In this document: one piece after another, positions 1-7,475 of the stretch
Layout: each line of letters opens with the position of its first letter
Numbering within the stretch: position 1 is the first letter of the stretch
The notes under the pieces: model-generated
What the model was told of the DNA's origin: nothing
Database searches by the model: none
The model's input: only the letters and a program-made list of their open reading frames with translations
NCBI GenBank assembly: GCA_027306715.1
Contig: DAHUZG010000258.1
Coordinates: forward strand, 1 to 14,274
Source: Acidimicrobiaceae bacterium
GTDB taxonomy: Bacteria > Actinomycetota > Acidimicrobiia > Acidimicrobiales > Bog-793
Direction: 5' to 3'
DNA: 14,274 nt
Program-made: the position numbers and the translations under genes

Positions 1-70
1 GCGGCGCCCGCCCGTCCTGGTCGACATCCCGGGGCGCAGGACCGAACCGGGCGGACGGGCGACCGGGCGC

Positions 71-118
71 GCGCACCGAACGGCGCACCGACCGGCGCAC
101 CCACGGGCGCGCCGGCGG
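71..118 (+). repeat. Four imperfect 12-bp tandem units before dapF
   Basis: Units GCGCACCGAACG, GCGCACCGACCG, GCGCACCCACGG and GCGCGCCGGCGG follow one another. In the dapF frame they read NGAP-TGAP-TGAP-AAGD, so this could be a low-complexity tail or linker or simply untranslated spacer. The left 132 bases contain no recognisable gene; all three plus frames are open at the left edge (stops at 150-152 and 176-178 in two of them), so the 3' end of an upstream gene may lie here. Confidence 0.5.
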
Positions 119-168
119 CCGGCGACGGGGCCGTGGACGACTGGGGGGGTGACGTCGTCGGGACGGAG

Positions 169-1092
169 ATGGGCCTGATCGAGCTGGCGAAGTACCACGG
201 GCTCGGCAACGACTTCCTCGTCCTTGTCGACCACGAGGGGTGGGTCGCCCTCGGACCCGAGGACGCCGTCGCTCTCTGCGAGCGCTCGACCGGTATCGGG
301 GCCGACGGGCTGATTCGGATGAGCCCTGGCGCCGCCATCGGGAGCAGCCCGGCGGGGCGAGCCTCGTGGCGGATGGAGCTCTGGAACTCCGACGGGAGCG
401 CCGCCGAGACGAGCGGCAACGGGCTTCGCTGCGCAGCTTTGGCGGTGCTCGACGTCGCCGCGGAGGGGGATCGGACAGCAGTCCTCGTCGAGACCGCCAC
501 CGGCACCGCCGAGGTACGCCTCGTCGCGCGGGCCGGCCGCACGGCGGCGAGGCTGCGGGCCGAGATGGGCGTGGCCGAGGTGGCGGGGGAGGGTCCGCAG
601 CTGCTCGGTCGCCGCACCCGGCGGGTCGAGGTCGGCAACCCGCACCTCGTGCTCTACGCAGACCCGTCGTTGCCCGCCCCGCCGCCGGTCGTGGCGGCCG
701 GGCTCGCCCGCTTCGAGCACGGTGCTGACGGCGAGGCCGCCGGCGGGCTCAACGTGGAGGCCGTCAGCGTGCTGGCAGGAGGCGATCCCGGGGACTTTCA
801 CCACGTCGCCCTCGTCGTCTGGGAGCGCGGCGCCGGTGTCACCCGCGCCTGCGGCTCCGGCAGCGTCGCTGCTGCGGCGGCCCTGCGTGCGGCTGGGCTC
901 GTCGGCGACGTCGTCGTCGTGCACAACCCCGGGGGCGCCCTTTTCGTCGAGCTCGCCGGACCGGCCGAGGCTCCGCAGGCGGCGCTCACCGGGCCGGCGC
1001 AGCTCGTCGCCCGCCTCGTCGTCGAACCGCAGGCGCTCGTTGCCGACGCCATCGCTGTGGCGGAACCGGTGCCGGAGGAGGTCGGATCGTGA
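169..1092 (+). CDS. dapF: Diaminopimelate epimerase DapF, with Ser at the first catalytic Cys position
   Basis: DapF interconverts LL- and meso-diaminopimelate in the cytoplasm, the last step before meso-DAP enters peptidoglycan or lysine. Family features visible: N-terminal YHGLGNDF, GADGL, the NADGS-like NSDGS, NPHLVLYAD, GLNVEAV and the C-terminal active-site segment ERGAGVTRACGSG with Cys228. The equivalent N-terminal active-site segment, normally (A/M/Q)CGNG(x)RC, reads ETSGNGLRC here, so the first catalytic Cys is Ser82; Cys88 is the downstream non-catalytic one. The length (307 aa) is slightly above the usual 270-290. ATG 169 is chosen because it gives the canonical start MGLIELAKYHGLGNDF; a GTG at 133 would add 12 residues without homology, and the frame stays open to the left edge. 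No good Shine-Dalgarno at proper spacing is seen. The stop overlaps the hflX start (GTGA). Family assignment is firm; full epimerase activity is less certain because of Ser82. Confidence 0.93.
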   Translation: MGLIELAKYHGLGNDFLVLVDHEGWVALGPEDAVALCERSTGIGADGLIRMSPGAAIGSSPAGRASWRMELWNSDGSAAETSGNGLRCAALAVLDVAAEGDRTAVLVETATGTAEVRLVARAGRTAARLRAEMGVAEVAGEGPQLLGRRTRRVEVGNPHLVLYADPSLPAPPPVVAAGLARFEHGADGEAAGGLNVEAVSVLAGGDPGDFHHVALVVWERGAGVTRACGSGSVAAAAALRAAGLVGDVVVVHNPGGALFVELAGPAEAPQAALTGPAQLVARLVVEPQALVADAIAVAEPVPEEVGS

Positions 1093-2369
1093 GCCAGCTC
1101 ATCGAGCGCAGCTTCCGGGAGAAGATCGTCCTCGTCGGGGTCGTCAGCTGGCCCCGCACCCACGACGAGGTCGAAGCGAGCCTCGACGAGCTCGCCCTGC
1201 GTGTGGACACCGCCGGCGCGGACGAGGTGGCGCGGGTCGTGCAGACTCGCGACACTCCCGATCCGGCCACCTACATCGGCCGCGGCAAGGCCGAGGAGCT
1301 GCACCGGCTCTGCGAGACCCTCGATGCCGACACCGTGGTCTTCGACGAGGAGCTCTCGCCGGCCCAGCAGCGCAACCTCGAGAGGGCCCTTGGCCGCACG
1401 GCGATCGACCGCACCGCGGTGATCCTCGACATCTTCGCCCAGAACGCCCGGAGCGAGGAAGGCCGTGCCCAGGTCGAGCTGGCACTGCTCCGCTACCGGC
1501 TGCCCCGGCTCCGGGGCCGCGGTTCCCAGCTCTCCCAGCAGGGTGGCGGCATCGGCACGCGCGGGCCGGGTGAGACCCAGCTCGAGGTCGACCGGCGCCG
1601 GATCATGCGCCGCATCGCTCGTCTCGAGGTCGAGCTGCGCGAGCTCGAGGCTCGCCGGGCCACCCAGCGCCGGGCGCGGAGGCGTGGCGCGCTGCGCTCA
1701 GTCTCGCTCGTCGGCTACACCAACTCCGGCAAGTCGACTCTTCTCAATGCGCTCACCGACGCCGGCGTGCTGGTCGAGAACCGGCTCTTCGCCACGCTCG
1801 ACCCGCGCACGCGCCGGCTCCAGCTGCCCGGCGGAGAGACGGTCCTTGTCTCAGACACCGTCGGTTTCGTGCGCAAGCTGCCGCACGAGCTCGTCGACGC
1901 CTTCCATTCGACCCTGGAGGTGGCGGTCGACTCCGACCTGCTCGTCCACGTCGCCGATTCGTCGGCGCCCGATCCCGAGTCCCAGATCGAGGCGGTGCGC
2001 GAGGTGCTTGCCTCGATCGGCGCCGGCGAGGTTCCCGAGCTGCTCGCCTGCAACAAGGCTGACCTCGCGCCGAAGCGGGCGGAGCCACTCGCCGCCGCCC
2101 ACGAGGGAGCGGTCGTCATCTCGGCGGTCGCCGGAGAGGGGCTCGACCGGCTCCTCGAGGCGATGGCGGAGATGCTCCGCTCGAGCGACCGAACGGTCGA
2201 GCTCGAGGTTCCCTACGAGCGCGGCGATGTGCTCGCTGCCCTTCACCGTGCCGGCGAGGTGATCGAGAGCCACGACGCCGGCGGGGCGATCTCTGTGCGG
2301 GCGCGGCTCGACGAGGTGTCGAGGCGGCGTTTCGCCGAGTTCGCCAGCCGCGGCACAATGGCGAGGTGA
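1089..2369 (+). CDS. hflX: GTPase HflX
   Basis: HflX is a TRAFAC-class GTPase that binds the 50S subunit and splits stalled or heat-damaged ribosomes. The 426-residue product has the N-terminal HflX domain (VGV near residue 16, the glycine-rich YIGRGKAEEL near residue 58), the family signature GGIGTRGPGETQLE that ends the N-terminal domain, an Arg-rich coiled linker, then the G domain: G1 GYTNSGKST at 209-217, G3 DTVGF at 256-260, G4 NKAD at 322-325 and a G5-like ISAVAGEG. A short C-terminal domain follows. All nucleotide-binding motifs are intact. The GTG start shares four bases (GTGA) with the dapF stop, implying translational coupling. HflX has no known role in DAP synthesis; its place here is probably historical gene order. 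Confidence 0.97.
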   Translation: MSQLIERSFREKIVLVGVVSWPRTHDEVEASLDELALRVDTAGADEVARVVQTRDTPDPATYIGRGKAEELHRLCETLDADTVVFDEELSPAQQRNLERALGRTAIDRTAVILDIFAQNARSEEGRAQVELALLRYRLPRLRGRGSQLSQQGGGIGTRGPGETQLEVDRRRIMRRIARLEVELRELEARRATQRRARRRGALRSVSLVGYTNSGKSTLLNALTDAGVLVENRLFATLDPRTRRLQLPGGETVLVSDTVGFVRKLPHELVDAFHSTLEVAVDSDLLVHVADSSAPDPESQIEAVREVLASIGAGEVPELLACNKADLAPKRAEPLAAAHEGAVVISAVAGEGLDRLLEAMAEMLRSSDRTVELEVPYERGDVLAALHRAGEVIESHDAGGAISVRARLDEVSRRRFAEFASRGTMAR

Positions 2370-2440
2370 CAAGCACCGCCGCAACGAGCAGCCTGCTCCC
2401 GCCTGTTCTGCTCCCGCCTGCTCCAGTGGCACGGCGGTGA
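2366..2440 (+). other. Possible 24-codon coupled mini-ORF between hflX and dapC
   Basis: GTG 2366 overlaps the hflX stop as GTGA, runs 24 codons (MTSTAATSSLLPPVLLPPAP then VARR), and its TGA at 2438-2440 overlaps the dapC GTG start, again as GTGA. It fills the 67-base gap exactly and could hand ribosomes from hflX to dapC. It is low in complexity, with LLPPV/LLPPA encoded by a 13-bp direct repeat. In such GC-rich DNA a GTGA at a stop codon is common by chance, so translation is a guess. Confidence 0.2.
2393..2420 (+). repeat. 13-bp direct repeat between hflX and dapC
   Basis: CTGCTCCCGCCTG occurs at 2393-2405 and again at 2408-2420, offset by 15 bases (five codons of the mini-ORF). No other copy was noticed in the window. 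Confidence 0.6.
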
Positions 2441-3672
2441 CCCCGGCGGCGGCCTTCGTCCCCCCGGCCTACCCCTTCGACGCTCTCGGCGAGCTCGCCG
2501 TTGCCGCCGAGGCCGTGCCCGGCGGGCTCGTCGACCTCTCGATCGGCACGCCGTGCGACGCACCTCCCGCGGTCGTGCTCGAGGCCCTCGCGGCTCCGGC
2601 CGGCGTGCGTGGCTACCCCTCGTCGACCGGTTCGGCGGGTCTGCTCGACGCCGCCCGGGGCTACCTCGAGCGCCGCTTCGGCGTCGCCGTCGAGCGACGC
2701 CAGGTCGCCTCGTGCATCGGCACCAAGGAGCTCGTCGCCGGTCTGCCGCACTGGCTCCGTCTGCGCCGTCCTGAGCTCGACACCGTCCTCTACCCCGCCA
2801 TCTCGTACCCGACCTACGCGATGGGGGCGACCCTGGCGGGCTGCCGCGCCGTCCCGGTGACGTCACTTCCCGGTGGAGGCACCGACCTGGAGTCGCTCGA
2901 CGAGGCCGACGCCGAGCGGGCGCTCTGCTTATGGGTGAACAGTCCTGCCAATCCGAGCGGCGAGCTGACAGACCTTGCGGCTGCTGCCGCCTGGGGCCGG
3001 CGGCGGGGCGTGCCGGTGCTCTCCGATGAGTGCTACAGCGAGTTCAGCTGGGCCGACCGCCCCCGCAGCATCCTCGAGCACGGCTGTGACGGCGTGCTCG
3101 CTTTGCATTCGGTCTCGAAGCGCTCCAACTGCGCCGGGCTGCGGGTCGGCTTCTACGCCGGCGACGGCGAGCTCGTCCACTACATCGCCGAGCTTCGCCG
3201 GCACGCCGGCTTCATGGTGCCCGGTCCCGCGCAGGCAGCCGCCACCGCCGCGCTCGGCGACGACAGCCACGTCGAGGTCCAGCGTGCCACCTATCTCGAG
3301 CGGCTCGAGCTGCTCGTTCACGCCCTCTCCTCGGCCGGCCTGGCGGCGTCGCTCCCCGCCGGATCCTTCTATCTCTGGATCGCCGCAGGTGATGTCGGCG
3401 GACAGCCGGCCGCCGAACCAACGCACGAGGGCGCCGACTGGCGGTTGACACGCCAGCTGGCGCTGGCGGCCGGGATCCTTGTCAGCCCGGGAAGCTTCTA
3501 CGGCGAGGGCGGCGCAGGCTTCGTGCGCCTCGCCGTCGTGCAGCCGACCGAGCGCATCGCGCTCGCCGCCCGACGCCTCGCCGCCGTGGTCGGCGCTGGG
3601 CTGCCAGCCCCCGCCGTGGCGGCATCTCAGCCCGGGACTGGAGCACCGACCACGACGGCTGCACGGCCGTGA
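2437..3672 (+). CDS. dapC: N-succinyl-LL-diaminopimelate aminotransferase DapC (actinobacterial type)
   Basis: A class I/II fold-type-I PLP aminotransferase of 411 aa. In context it would move an amino group from glutamate to N-succinyl-2-amino-6-ketopimelate, giving N-succinyl-LL-DAP for DapE. Visible features: the N-terminal PGGLVDLSIGTPCDAPP segment typical of actinobacterial DapC, NSPANPSG with the cofactor-contacting Asn, SDECYSEF with PLP-nitrogen Asp197 and Tyr200, the Schiff-base Lys228 in SVSKRSN, and substrate-carboxylate Arg364 in GFVRLAVV. The last 25 or so residues are Ala/Pro/Thr-rich and probably disordered. GTG 2437 is chosen because it starts just before conserved sequence and overlaps the preceding mini-ORF stop; no Shine-Dalgarno is obvious, so translation may depend on upstream ribosomes. 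Related LL-DAP or aspartate aminotransferases share the fold, but dapD and dapE nearby make DapC the best reading. Confidence 0.9.
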   Translation: MTPAAAFVPPAYPFDALGELAVAAEAVPGGLVDLSIGTPCDAPPAVVLEALAAPAGVRGYPSSTGSAGLLDAARGYLERRFGVAVERRQVASCIGTKELVAGLPHWLRLRRPELDTVLYPAISYPTYAMGATLAGCRAVPVTSLPGGGTDLESLDEADAERALCLWVNSPANPSGELTDLAAAAAWGRRRGVPVLSDECYSEFSWADRPRSILEHGCDGVLALHSVSKRSNCAGLRVGFYAGDGELVHYIAELRRHAGFMVPGPAQAAATAALGDDSHVEVQRATYLERLELLVHALSSAGLAASLPAGSFYLWIAAGDVGGQPAAEPTHEGADWRLTRQLALAAGILVSPGSFYGEGGAGFVRLAVVQPTERIALAARRLAAVVGAGLPAPAVAASQPGTGAPTTTAARP

Positions 3673-3937
3673 CTGCAGTGCCGGCTGCGTCGTCGAGGCG
3701 GTGAGGGCAGGCGGTGCGCCGGCCGACGGGCCGGCTTCCGGTGGCGAGGCGCTCGAACCGGCGCCGCTCGCCGGCGTAGACGCCGCTGCCGGGACCGTCC
3801 CCGACTCCGCCCCGGGGTTCGCCCCCGGCCCCGCCCACCGGGTCGGCGTCCGGTCCGGCGCCGCCACCCGAACCCGATCCGGCACGCGAGCACGCGGCCG
3901 TGGCGGTGGGCCTGGGGCCTCCGCCGACTCTGCGCCG

Positions 3938-5446
3938 GTGTCGGGGCGCCGCCGCGCCCTCGCCCTCACGGTCGTGCTCACCGGCGTGCTGATCACCGCC
4001 ATCGACACGACGATCGTCGTGCTCGCCCTGCCGGAGATCGAGCGCAGCTTGCACGTGTCGCTCTCCTCGGTGATCTGGGTGGTAGTCGGCTACCTGCTCG
4101 TGCTCACCCTGCTCGCGGCGCAGGTCGGGCGCCTCGGCGACATGTACGGGCGGGTCCGGATGTACGAAGCCGGCTTCCTCGTCTTTGTGATCGGCTCCGC
4201 CCTCTGCGCGCTCTCCTGGGACCAGGGAGCGCTGGTCGCTTTCCGCCTCCTGCAGGGGGTTGGGGGTGCCTTTGTCACGGCGAACAGCGGCGCGGTGATC
4301 GCCGACCTCTACCCGCCGGGCGAGCGGGGCAAGGCCTACGGCTACACGAGCATCGGATGGAGCCTCGGCGCCGTCCTCGGCGTCGTCTTCGGTGGCCTCA
4401 TCGTCACCTACGTCTCTTGGCGCTACATCTTTTGGATCAACGTGCCGATCGGTGTCGTCGCCGTGGTCGCCGCGCTGCGGGTGCTGCACGAGCGCGCCGA
4501 GCGCCAGCGCCATCGGCTCGACCTCGCCGGCATGGTGTCTCTCGGTCTCGGGCTGTTCGGCGTGCTCTGGGCCGTCACCGAGCTGGCGACCACGCCGCTC
4601 GACGGGACCGTGCTCGGGTTCCTCTGTGGCGGGATCGCCTGCATCGTCGCGTTCCTTTGGATCGAGCGTGCCCAGGCCGAGCCGATGGTCCATCTGAGCC
4701 TTTTCGCCATCCCGACCATGGCGCCGCTGCTGCTGGCTTCGCTGTTCCAGGGGCTGGCGAACTTCGCCACGCTGTTCCTCGTCATCATGTACCTCCAGGG
4801 TCCGCGCGGCCTCTCGCCGATCGGCGCGTCGATCCTGCACGTCCCCGGCTACGTCGTCGGTGCCATCGCCGGTCCCTATGCCGGCAGACTCGTCGACAAG
4901 ATGGGCCCGCTCGTGCCGACGACCGCCGGCCTCGCCCTCGAGGTGCTCGGCCTGCTCGTCTACGCCCAGTTCTCGCTTCGCACCGGGCTCTGGCTCGTTG
5001 TGGTGGCGACGGTGATCAACGGCATCGGCGGGAGCGCCTTCTTCCCCGCCAACGCTGCGGCAGTGATGAAGGCCTCGCCTCCTGACGCGTTCGGCATCTC
5101 GTCGGGAATGCTGCGCACCTTTGGCAATATCGGCATGGTGTTCTCCTTCTCGATGGCGATCCTCATCGCCTCGCGATCGATACCTCGCAGCCTCGCGTTC
5201 GCCATCTTCGTCGGCTCGGCGCGGCTGGCGGGGCGGCTGGCGGTGGCGTTCACCTCGGCGCTGCACGCCGCCTTCTACGCCTCCACCGGGATCATGGCTC
5301 TTGCCGCCGGGCTCTCGGCGATCCGCTCGGGCATCCCGGGCCCGTGGCGGCGCGCTGCACGAGGCGGTCCGCCAGGCGGCGAGCCACCGCCGCTCGGCGC
5401 CGGCGCCGGGCCCCCGGGCGTGCCCTGCCTTCCTCCTCGTGGGTAG
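3938..5446 (+). CDS. MFS transporter, DHA2 (EmrB/QacA-like, 14-TM) family
   Basis: A proton-linked major-facilitator exporter of the inner membrane. From GTG 3938 the 502-aa product begins MSGRRRALALTV directly before TM1, where AIDTTIVVLALP is the acidic TM1 motif. Motif A follows as GRLGDMYGRVR (G67-D68, G71-R72), then RLLQGVGGAFVTANSG (motif B region), a motif C-like GWSLGAVLGVVFGG, and SWRYIFWINVPIG, a DHA2 hallmark. The first 450 or so residues are strongly hydrophobic; the tail after SAIRSG is Pro/Gly/Arg-rich. In-frame GTG 3701 would add 79 Ala/Gly/Pro/Arg-rich residues; more codons there end in A or T than in the body, so I prefer 3938, although 3701 overlaps a mini-ORF stop (GTGA). 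No -10 or ribosome site is evident in 3673-3937. Substrate unknown; its place between dapC and dapD allows export of a lysine-pathway compound, but DHA2 proteins usually export drugs. Confidence 0.9.
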   Translation: MSGRRRALALTVVLTGVLITAIDTTIVVLALPEIERSLHVSLSSVIWVVVGYLLVLTLLAAQVGRLGDMYGRVRMYEAGFLVFVIGSALCALSWDQGALVAFRLLQGVGGAFVTANSGAVIADLYPPGERGKAYGYTSIGWSLGAVLGVVFGGLIVTYVSWRYIFWINVPIGVVAVVAALRVLHERAERQRHRLDLAGMVSLGLGLFGVLWAVTELATTPLDGTVLGFLCGGIACIVAFLWIERAQAEPMVHLSLFAIPTMAPLLLASLFQGLANFATLFLVIMYLQGPRGLSPIGASILHVPGYVVGAIAGPYAGRLVDKMGPLVPTTAGLALEVLGLLVYAQFSLRTGLWLVVVATVINGIGGSAFFPANAAAVMKASPPDAFGISSGMLRTFGNIGMVFSFSMAILIASRSIPRSLAFAIFVGSARLAGRLAVAFTSALHAAFYASTGIMALAAGLSAIRSGIPGPWRRAARGGPPGGEPPPLGAGAGPPGVPCLPPRG

Positions 5447-5514
5447 TCAGGGTGTCGTCGGGGCGCCGTCGGGCTGGCACCGAGAAGACGTCGTGCTCCC
5501 GGCTGCAGCTCCGG

Positions 5515-5520
5515 TAGCGT
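5515..5520 (+). promoter_or_regulatory. Candidate -10 element for dapD (near-leaderless)
   Basis: TAGCGT lies 9 bases before the GTG start of dapD, a spacing that would put the transcript start at or next to the start codon. No Shine-Dalgarno and no clear -35 is visible. The same TAGCNT form precedes nrdR and the HNH gene. Confidence 0.4.
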
Positions 5521-5529
5521 GGCCGGCCG

Positions 5530-6354
5530 GTGGTGGACCTGGCGGAGCGCATCGGCGAGCTGTGGGCGGCGGGACCGATGCTCGACTTGTCTGACGGGGC
5601 TTCCCGCGACACCGTCGACGAGGCGATCGAGCTGCTCGACAAGGGTGCTGCGCGCGTGGCGGAGATCGACGAATCCGGCTCTGTCGTCGTCCACGAGTGG
5701 CTGAAGCAGGCCATCCTGCTCCTGTTCCGGCTCTCGAAGATGGCAGTGACCGAGGTCGGCCCGTTCGAGTTCCACGACAAGCTGGCCCTGAAGCGGAATT
5801 ATGCGGCCGCCGGCGTCCGAGTCGTCCCCGGGGCCTCGGCGCGCCGCGGCTCCTACATCGCCCCCGGCGTCGTGATGATGCCGAGCTACATCAACATCGG
5901 TGCCCGTGTCGGGGCTGAGACGATGGTCGACACCTGGGCGACGGTCGGCTCGTGCGCGCAGGTGGGAGAGCGGGTTCATCTCTCGGGCGGCGTCGGCCTC
6001 GGCGGCGTGCTCGAGCCGCCGAACGCCGTCCCGGTCGTCGTCGAGGACGACGCCCTCATCGGCAGCCGCTGCATGGTCACCCAGGGCGCGCGGGTCGGTC
6101 GCGGCGCCGTGCTCGGCGAGGGGACGATCCTCAACCCGTCGATCCCGGTGATAGACGCCGAGAGCGGCGAGGAGCTCGGGCGCGGCCACGTGCCGCCGTG
6201 GTGCGTCGCCGTCGGCGCCAGCCGCCCACGCCGTTTCGCCGGCGGCGAGTTCCACCTGCCGTGCGTCCTCGTCATCCGCCGCCTCGGCGAGGGTGAGCGT
6301 CACGACAAGGCGCGGCTCAACGAGATCCTGCGTGACCACGGCGTCTCGGCCTGA
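5530..6354 (+). CDS. dapD: 2,3,4,5-tetrahydrodipicolinate N-succinyltransferase DapD (E. coli-like type)
   Basis: DapD transfers succinate from succinyl-CoA to tetrahydrodipicolinate, the committed step of the succinylase DAP branch. The 274-aa length equals that of the E. coli enzyme, and the sequence follows it from the N-terminal helical domain (EAIELLDKGAARVAE, EWLKQAILLLFR) into the left-handed beta-helix: VMMPSYINIGA, TMVDTWATVGSCAQVG, HLSGGVGLGGVLEP, then further hexapeptide turns (VVVEDDALIG, ARVGRGAVLGEGTIL). The C-terminal strand region ends near NEILRDHG. The tandem GTGGTG at 5530 gives starts one codon apart. As I recall, mycobacterial and most actinobacterial DapD proteins are the longer, divergent type (about 317 aa); this one is the type common in proteobacteria. 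dapE starts 23 bases before its end, so the two are surely co-translated. Confidence 0.95.
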   Translation: MVDLAERIGELWAAGPMLDLSDGASRDTVDEAIELLDKGAARVAEIDESGSVVVHEWLKQAILLLFRLSKMAVTEVGPFEFHDKLALKRNYAAAGVRVVPGASARRGSYIAPGVVMMPSYINIGARVGAETMVDTWATVGSCAQVGERVHLSGGVGLGGVLEPPNAVPVVVEDDALIGSRCMVTQGARVGRGAVLGEGTILNPSIPVIDAESGEELGRGHVPPWCVAVGASRPRRFAGGEFHLPCVLVIRRLGEGERHDKARLNEILRDHGVSA

Positions 6355-7471
6355 GGCGGCCGCGGCGCCGGACCTTCTCGGGCTCACCGCCGACCTCGTC
6401 GCGGTGGCGTCGGTGAGCCGCCAGGAGTCGGCGCTCGCCGACCTCGTGGCGGCGCGGCTCGGGGCGCTCGGCGCCTTCGAGCTGCACCGCGTCGGGGACA
6501 ATGTCGTCGCCAGGACGGCGACTGGAGGAGAGCGCGTGGTGCTTGCCGGCCACCTCGACACCGTCCCACCGGCCGGCAACGAATCGCCCCGGGTCGAGGG
6601 CGAGGTGCTCGCCGGGCTCGGCGCTGCCGACATGAAGGGCGGCTTGGCGGTGATGCTGGCGCTGGCCGACGCCGTCGACGCCCGCATCCACGCTCACGGC
6701 GGCGCGGCCGGGGCGGCCCGTGACGTGACGCTCTGCTTCTACGCCCGCGAGGAGGTGGCACGGCCGGAGTCGGGGCTGCTCGAGATCATCGCCTGGCGAC
6801 CCGAGCTGCTCGACGGCGACGCAGCGGTCCTGCTCGAGCCGACCGGAGGTGTGGTCGAAGCCGGCTGCCAGGGAGTGCTGCGCACCGTGCTGCGCCTCGG
6901 GGGACGGCGCGCCCACGCGGCCCGACCATGGGTCGGCGAGAATGCCGTTCATCGGCTGGCCCCCGTGCTCGCTCTTCTGGCGGAGCTGCCGGCGCGGCGC
7001 CCGACGATCGAGGGTTGTGAGTACCGGGAGTCGCTGATCGCCGTCGGCGTCAGCGGCGGGATCGCCGGCAACGTCGTGCCGGATCTGGCCGAGCTTCGGC
7101 TCAGCTACCGCTTCGCCCCCGACCGCGACCCCGAGCGGGCGCTGGCGGCGCTGCGCGAGCTGCTCGAGCCACGGCTCGACGCGTCGCGCGACGAGCTGAC
7201 GGTCGAGGACGTCGCCCCGGCTGCGGCCCCGCACCTGACGCACCCCCTGCTGGCGGCCCTCGTGACGGCGGCCGGCGGCACAGCGCGTGCCAAGCTCGGC
7301 TACACCGACGTGGCGACATTTTCCGCCCGGGGCGTGCCGGCGGCGAACTTCGGCCCCGCTGACCCGCTCCTCGCCCACACGCCAGGAGAGCACGTCACCC
7401 GGGCCGAGCTCGAGCACGCCTACCGTGTGCTCGACGGCTGGCTGATCTCGCCGCCGGCACCCGGCGGCTGA
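6332..7471 (+). CDS. dapE: Succinyl-diaminopimelate desuccinylase DapE (M20 metallopeptidase family)
   Basis: DapE hydrolyses N-succinyl-LL-DAP to LL-DAP and succinate using two zinc ions, giving the substrate of DapF. The 379-aa product has the full M20A metal and catalytic set: His74 and Asp76 in GHLDTVP, Asp100 in GAADMKGG, the Glu140-Glu141 pair in YAREEV, Glu169 in LEPTGG, and C-terminal His349 in AHTPGEHV. The dimerisation (lid) domain lies between, roughly residues 180-290. GTG 6332 is chosen as the last start before conserved sequence; it lies inside dapD and overlaps its end by 23 bases. An earlier in-frame GTG or ATG would only extend into dapD-encoded bases. Other M20 peptidases share these motifs, but adjacency to dapD and dapC makes DapE secure. 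It ends the plus-strand DAP cluster and faces lexA. Confidence 0.94.
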   Translation: MTTASRPEAAAAPDLLGLTADLVAVASVSRQESALADLVAARLGALGAFELHRVGDNVVARTATGGERVVLAGHLDTVPPAGNESPRVEGEVLAGLGAADMKGGLAVMLALADAVDARIHAHGGAAGAARDVTLCFYAREEVARPESGLLEIIAWRPELLDGDAAVLLEPTGGVVEAGCQGVLRTVLRLGGRRAHAARPWVGENAVHRLAPVLALLAELPARRPTIEGCEYRESLIAVGVSGGIAGNVVPDLAELRLSYRFAPDRDPERALAALRELLEPRLDASRDELTVEDVAPAAAPHLTHPLLAALVTAAGGTARAKLGYTDVATFSARGVPAANFGPADPLLAHTPGEHVTRAELEHAYRVLDGWLISPPAPGG

Positions 7472-7475
7472 GACT

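Noticed and set aside
3479..3700. Earliest GTG start of the MFS frame at 3479
   Set aside because: It would lie within the dapC C-terminal coding region and give Ser/Pro/Arg-rich sequence with no transporter homology.
3482..5266. 594-codon minus-strand open frame opposite the MFS gene and dapC end
   Set aside because: Arg/His/Asp-rich translation with no domain, opposite a clear membrane transporter; a mirror of its codon bias.
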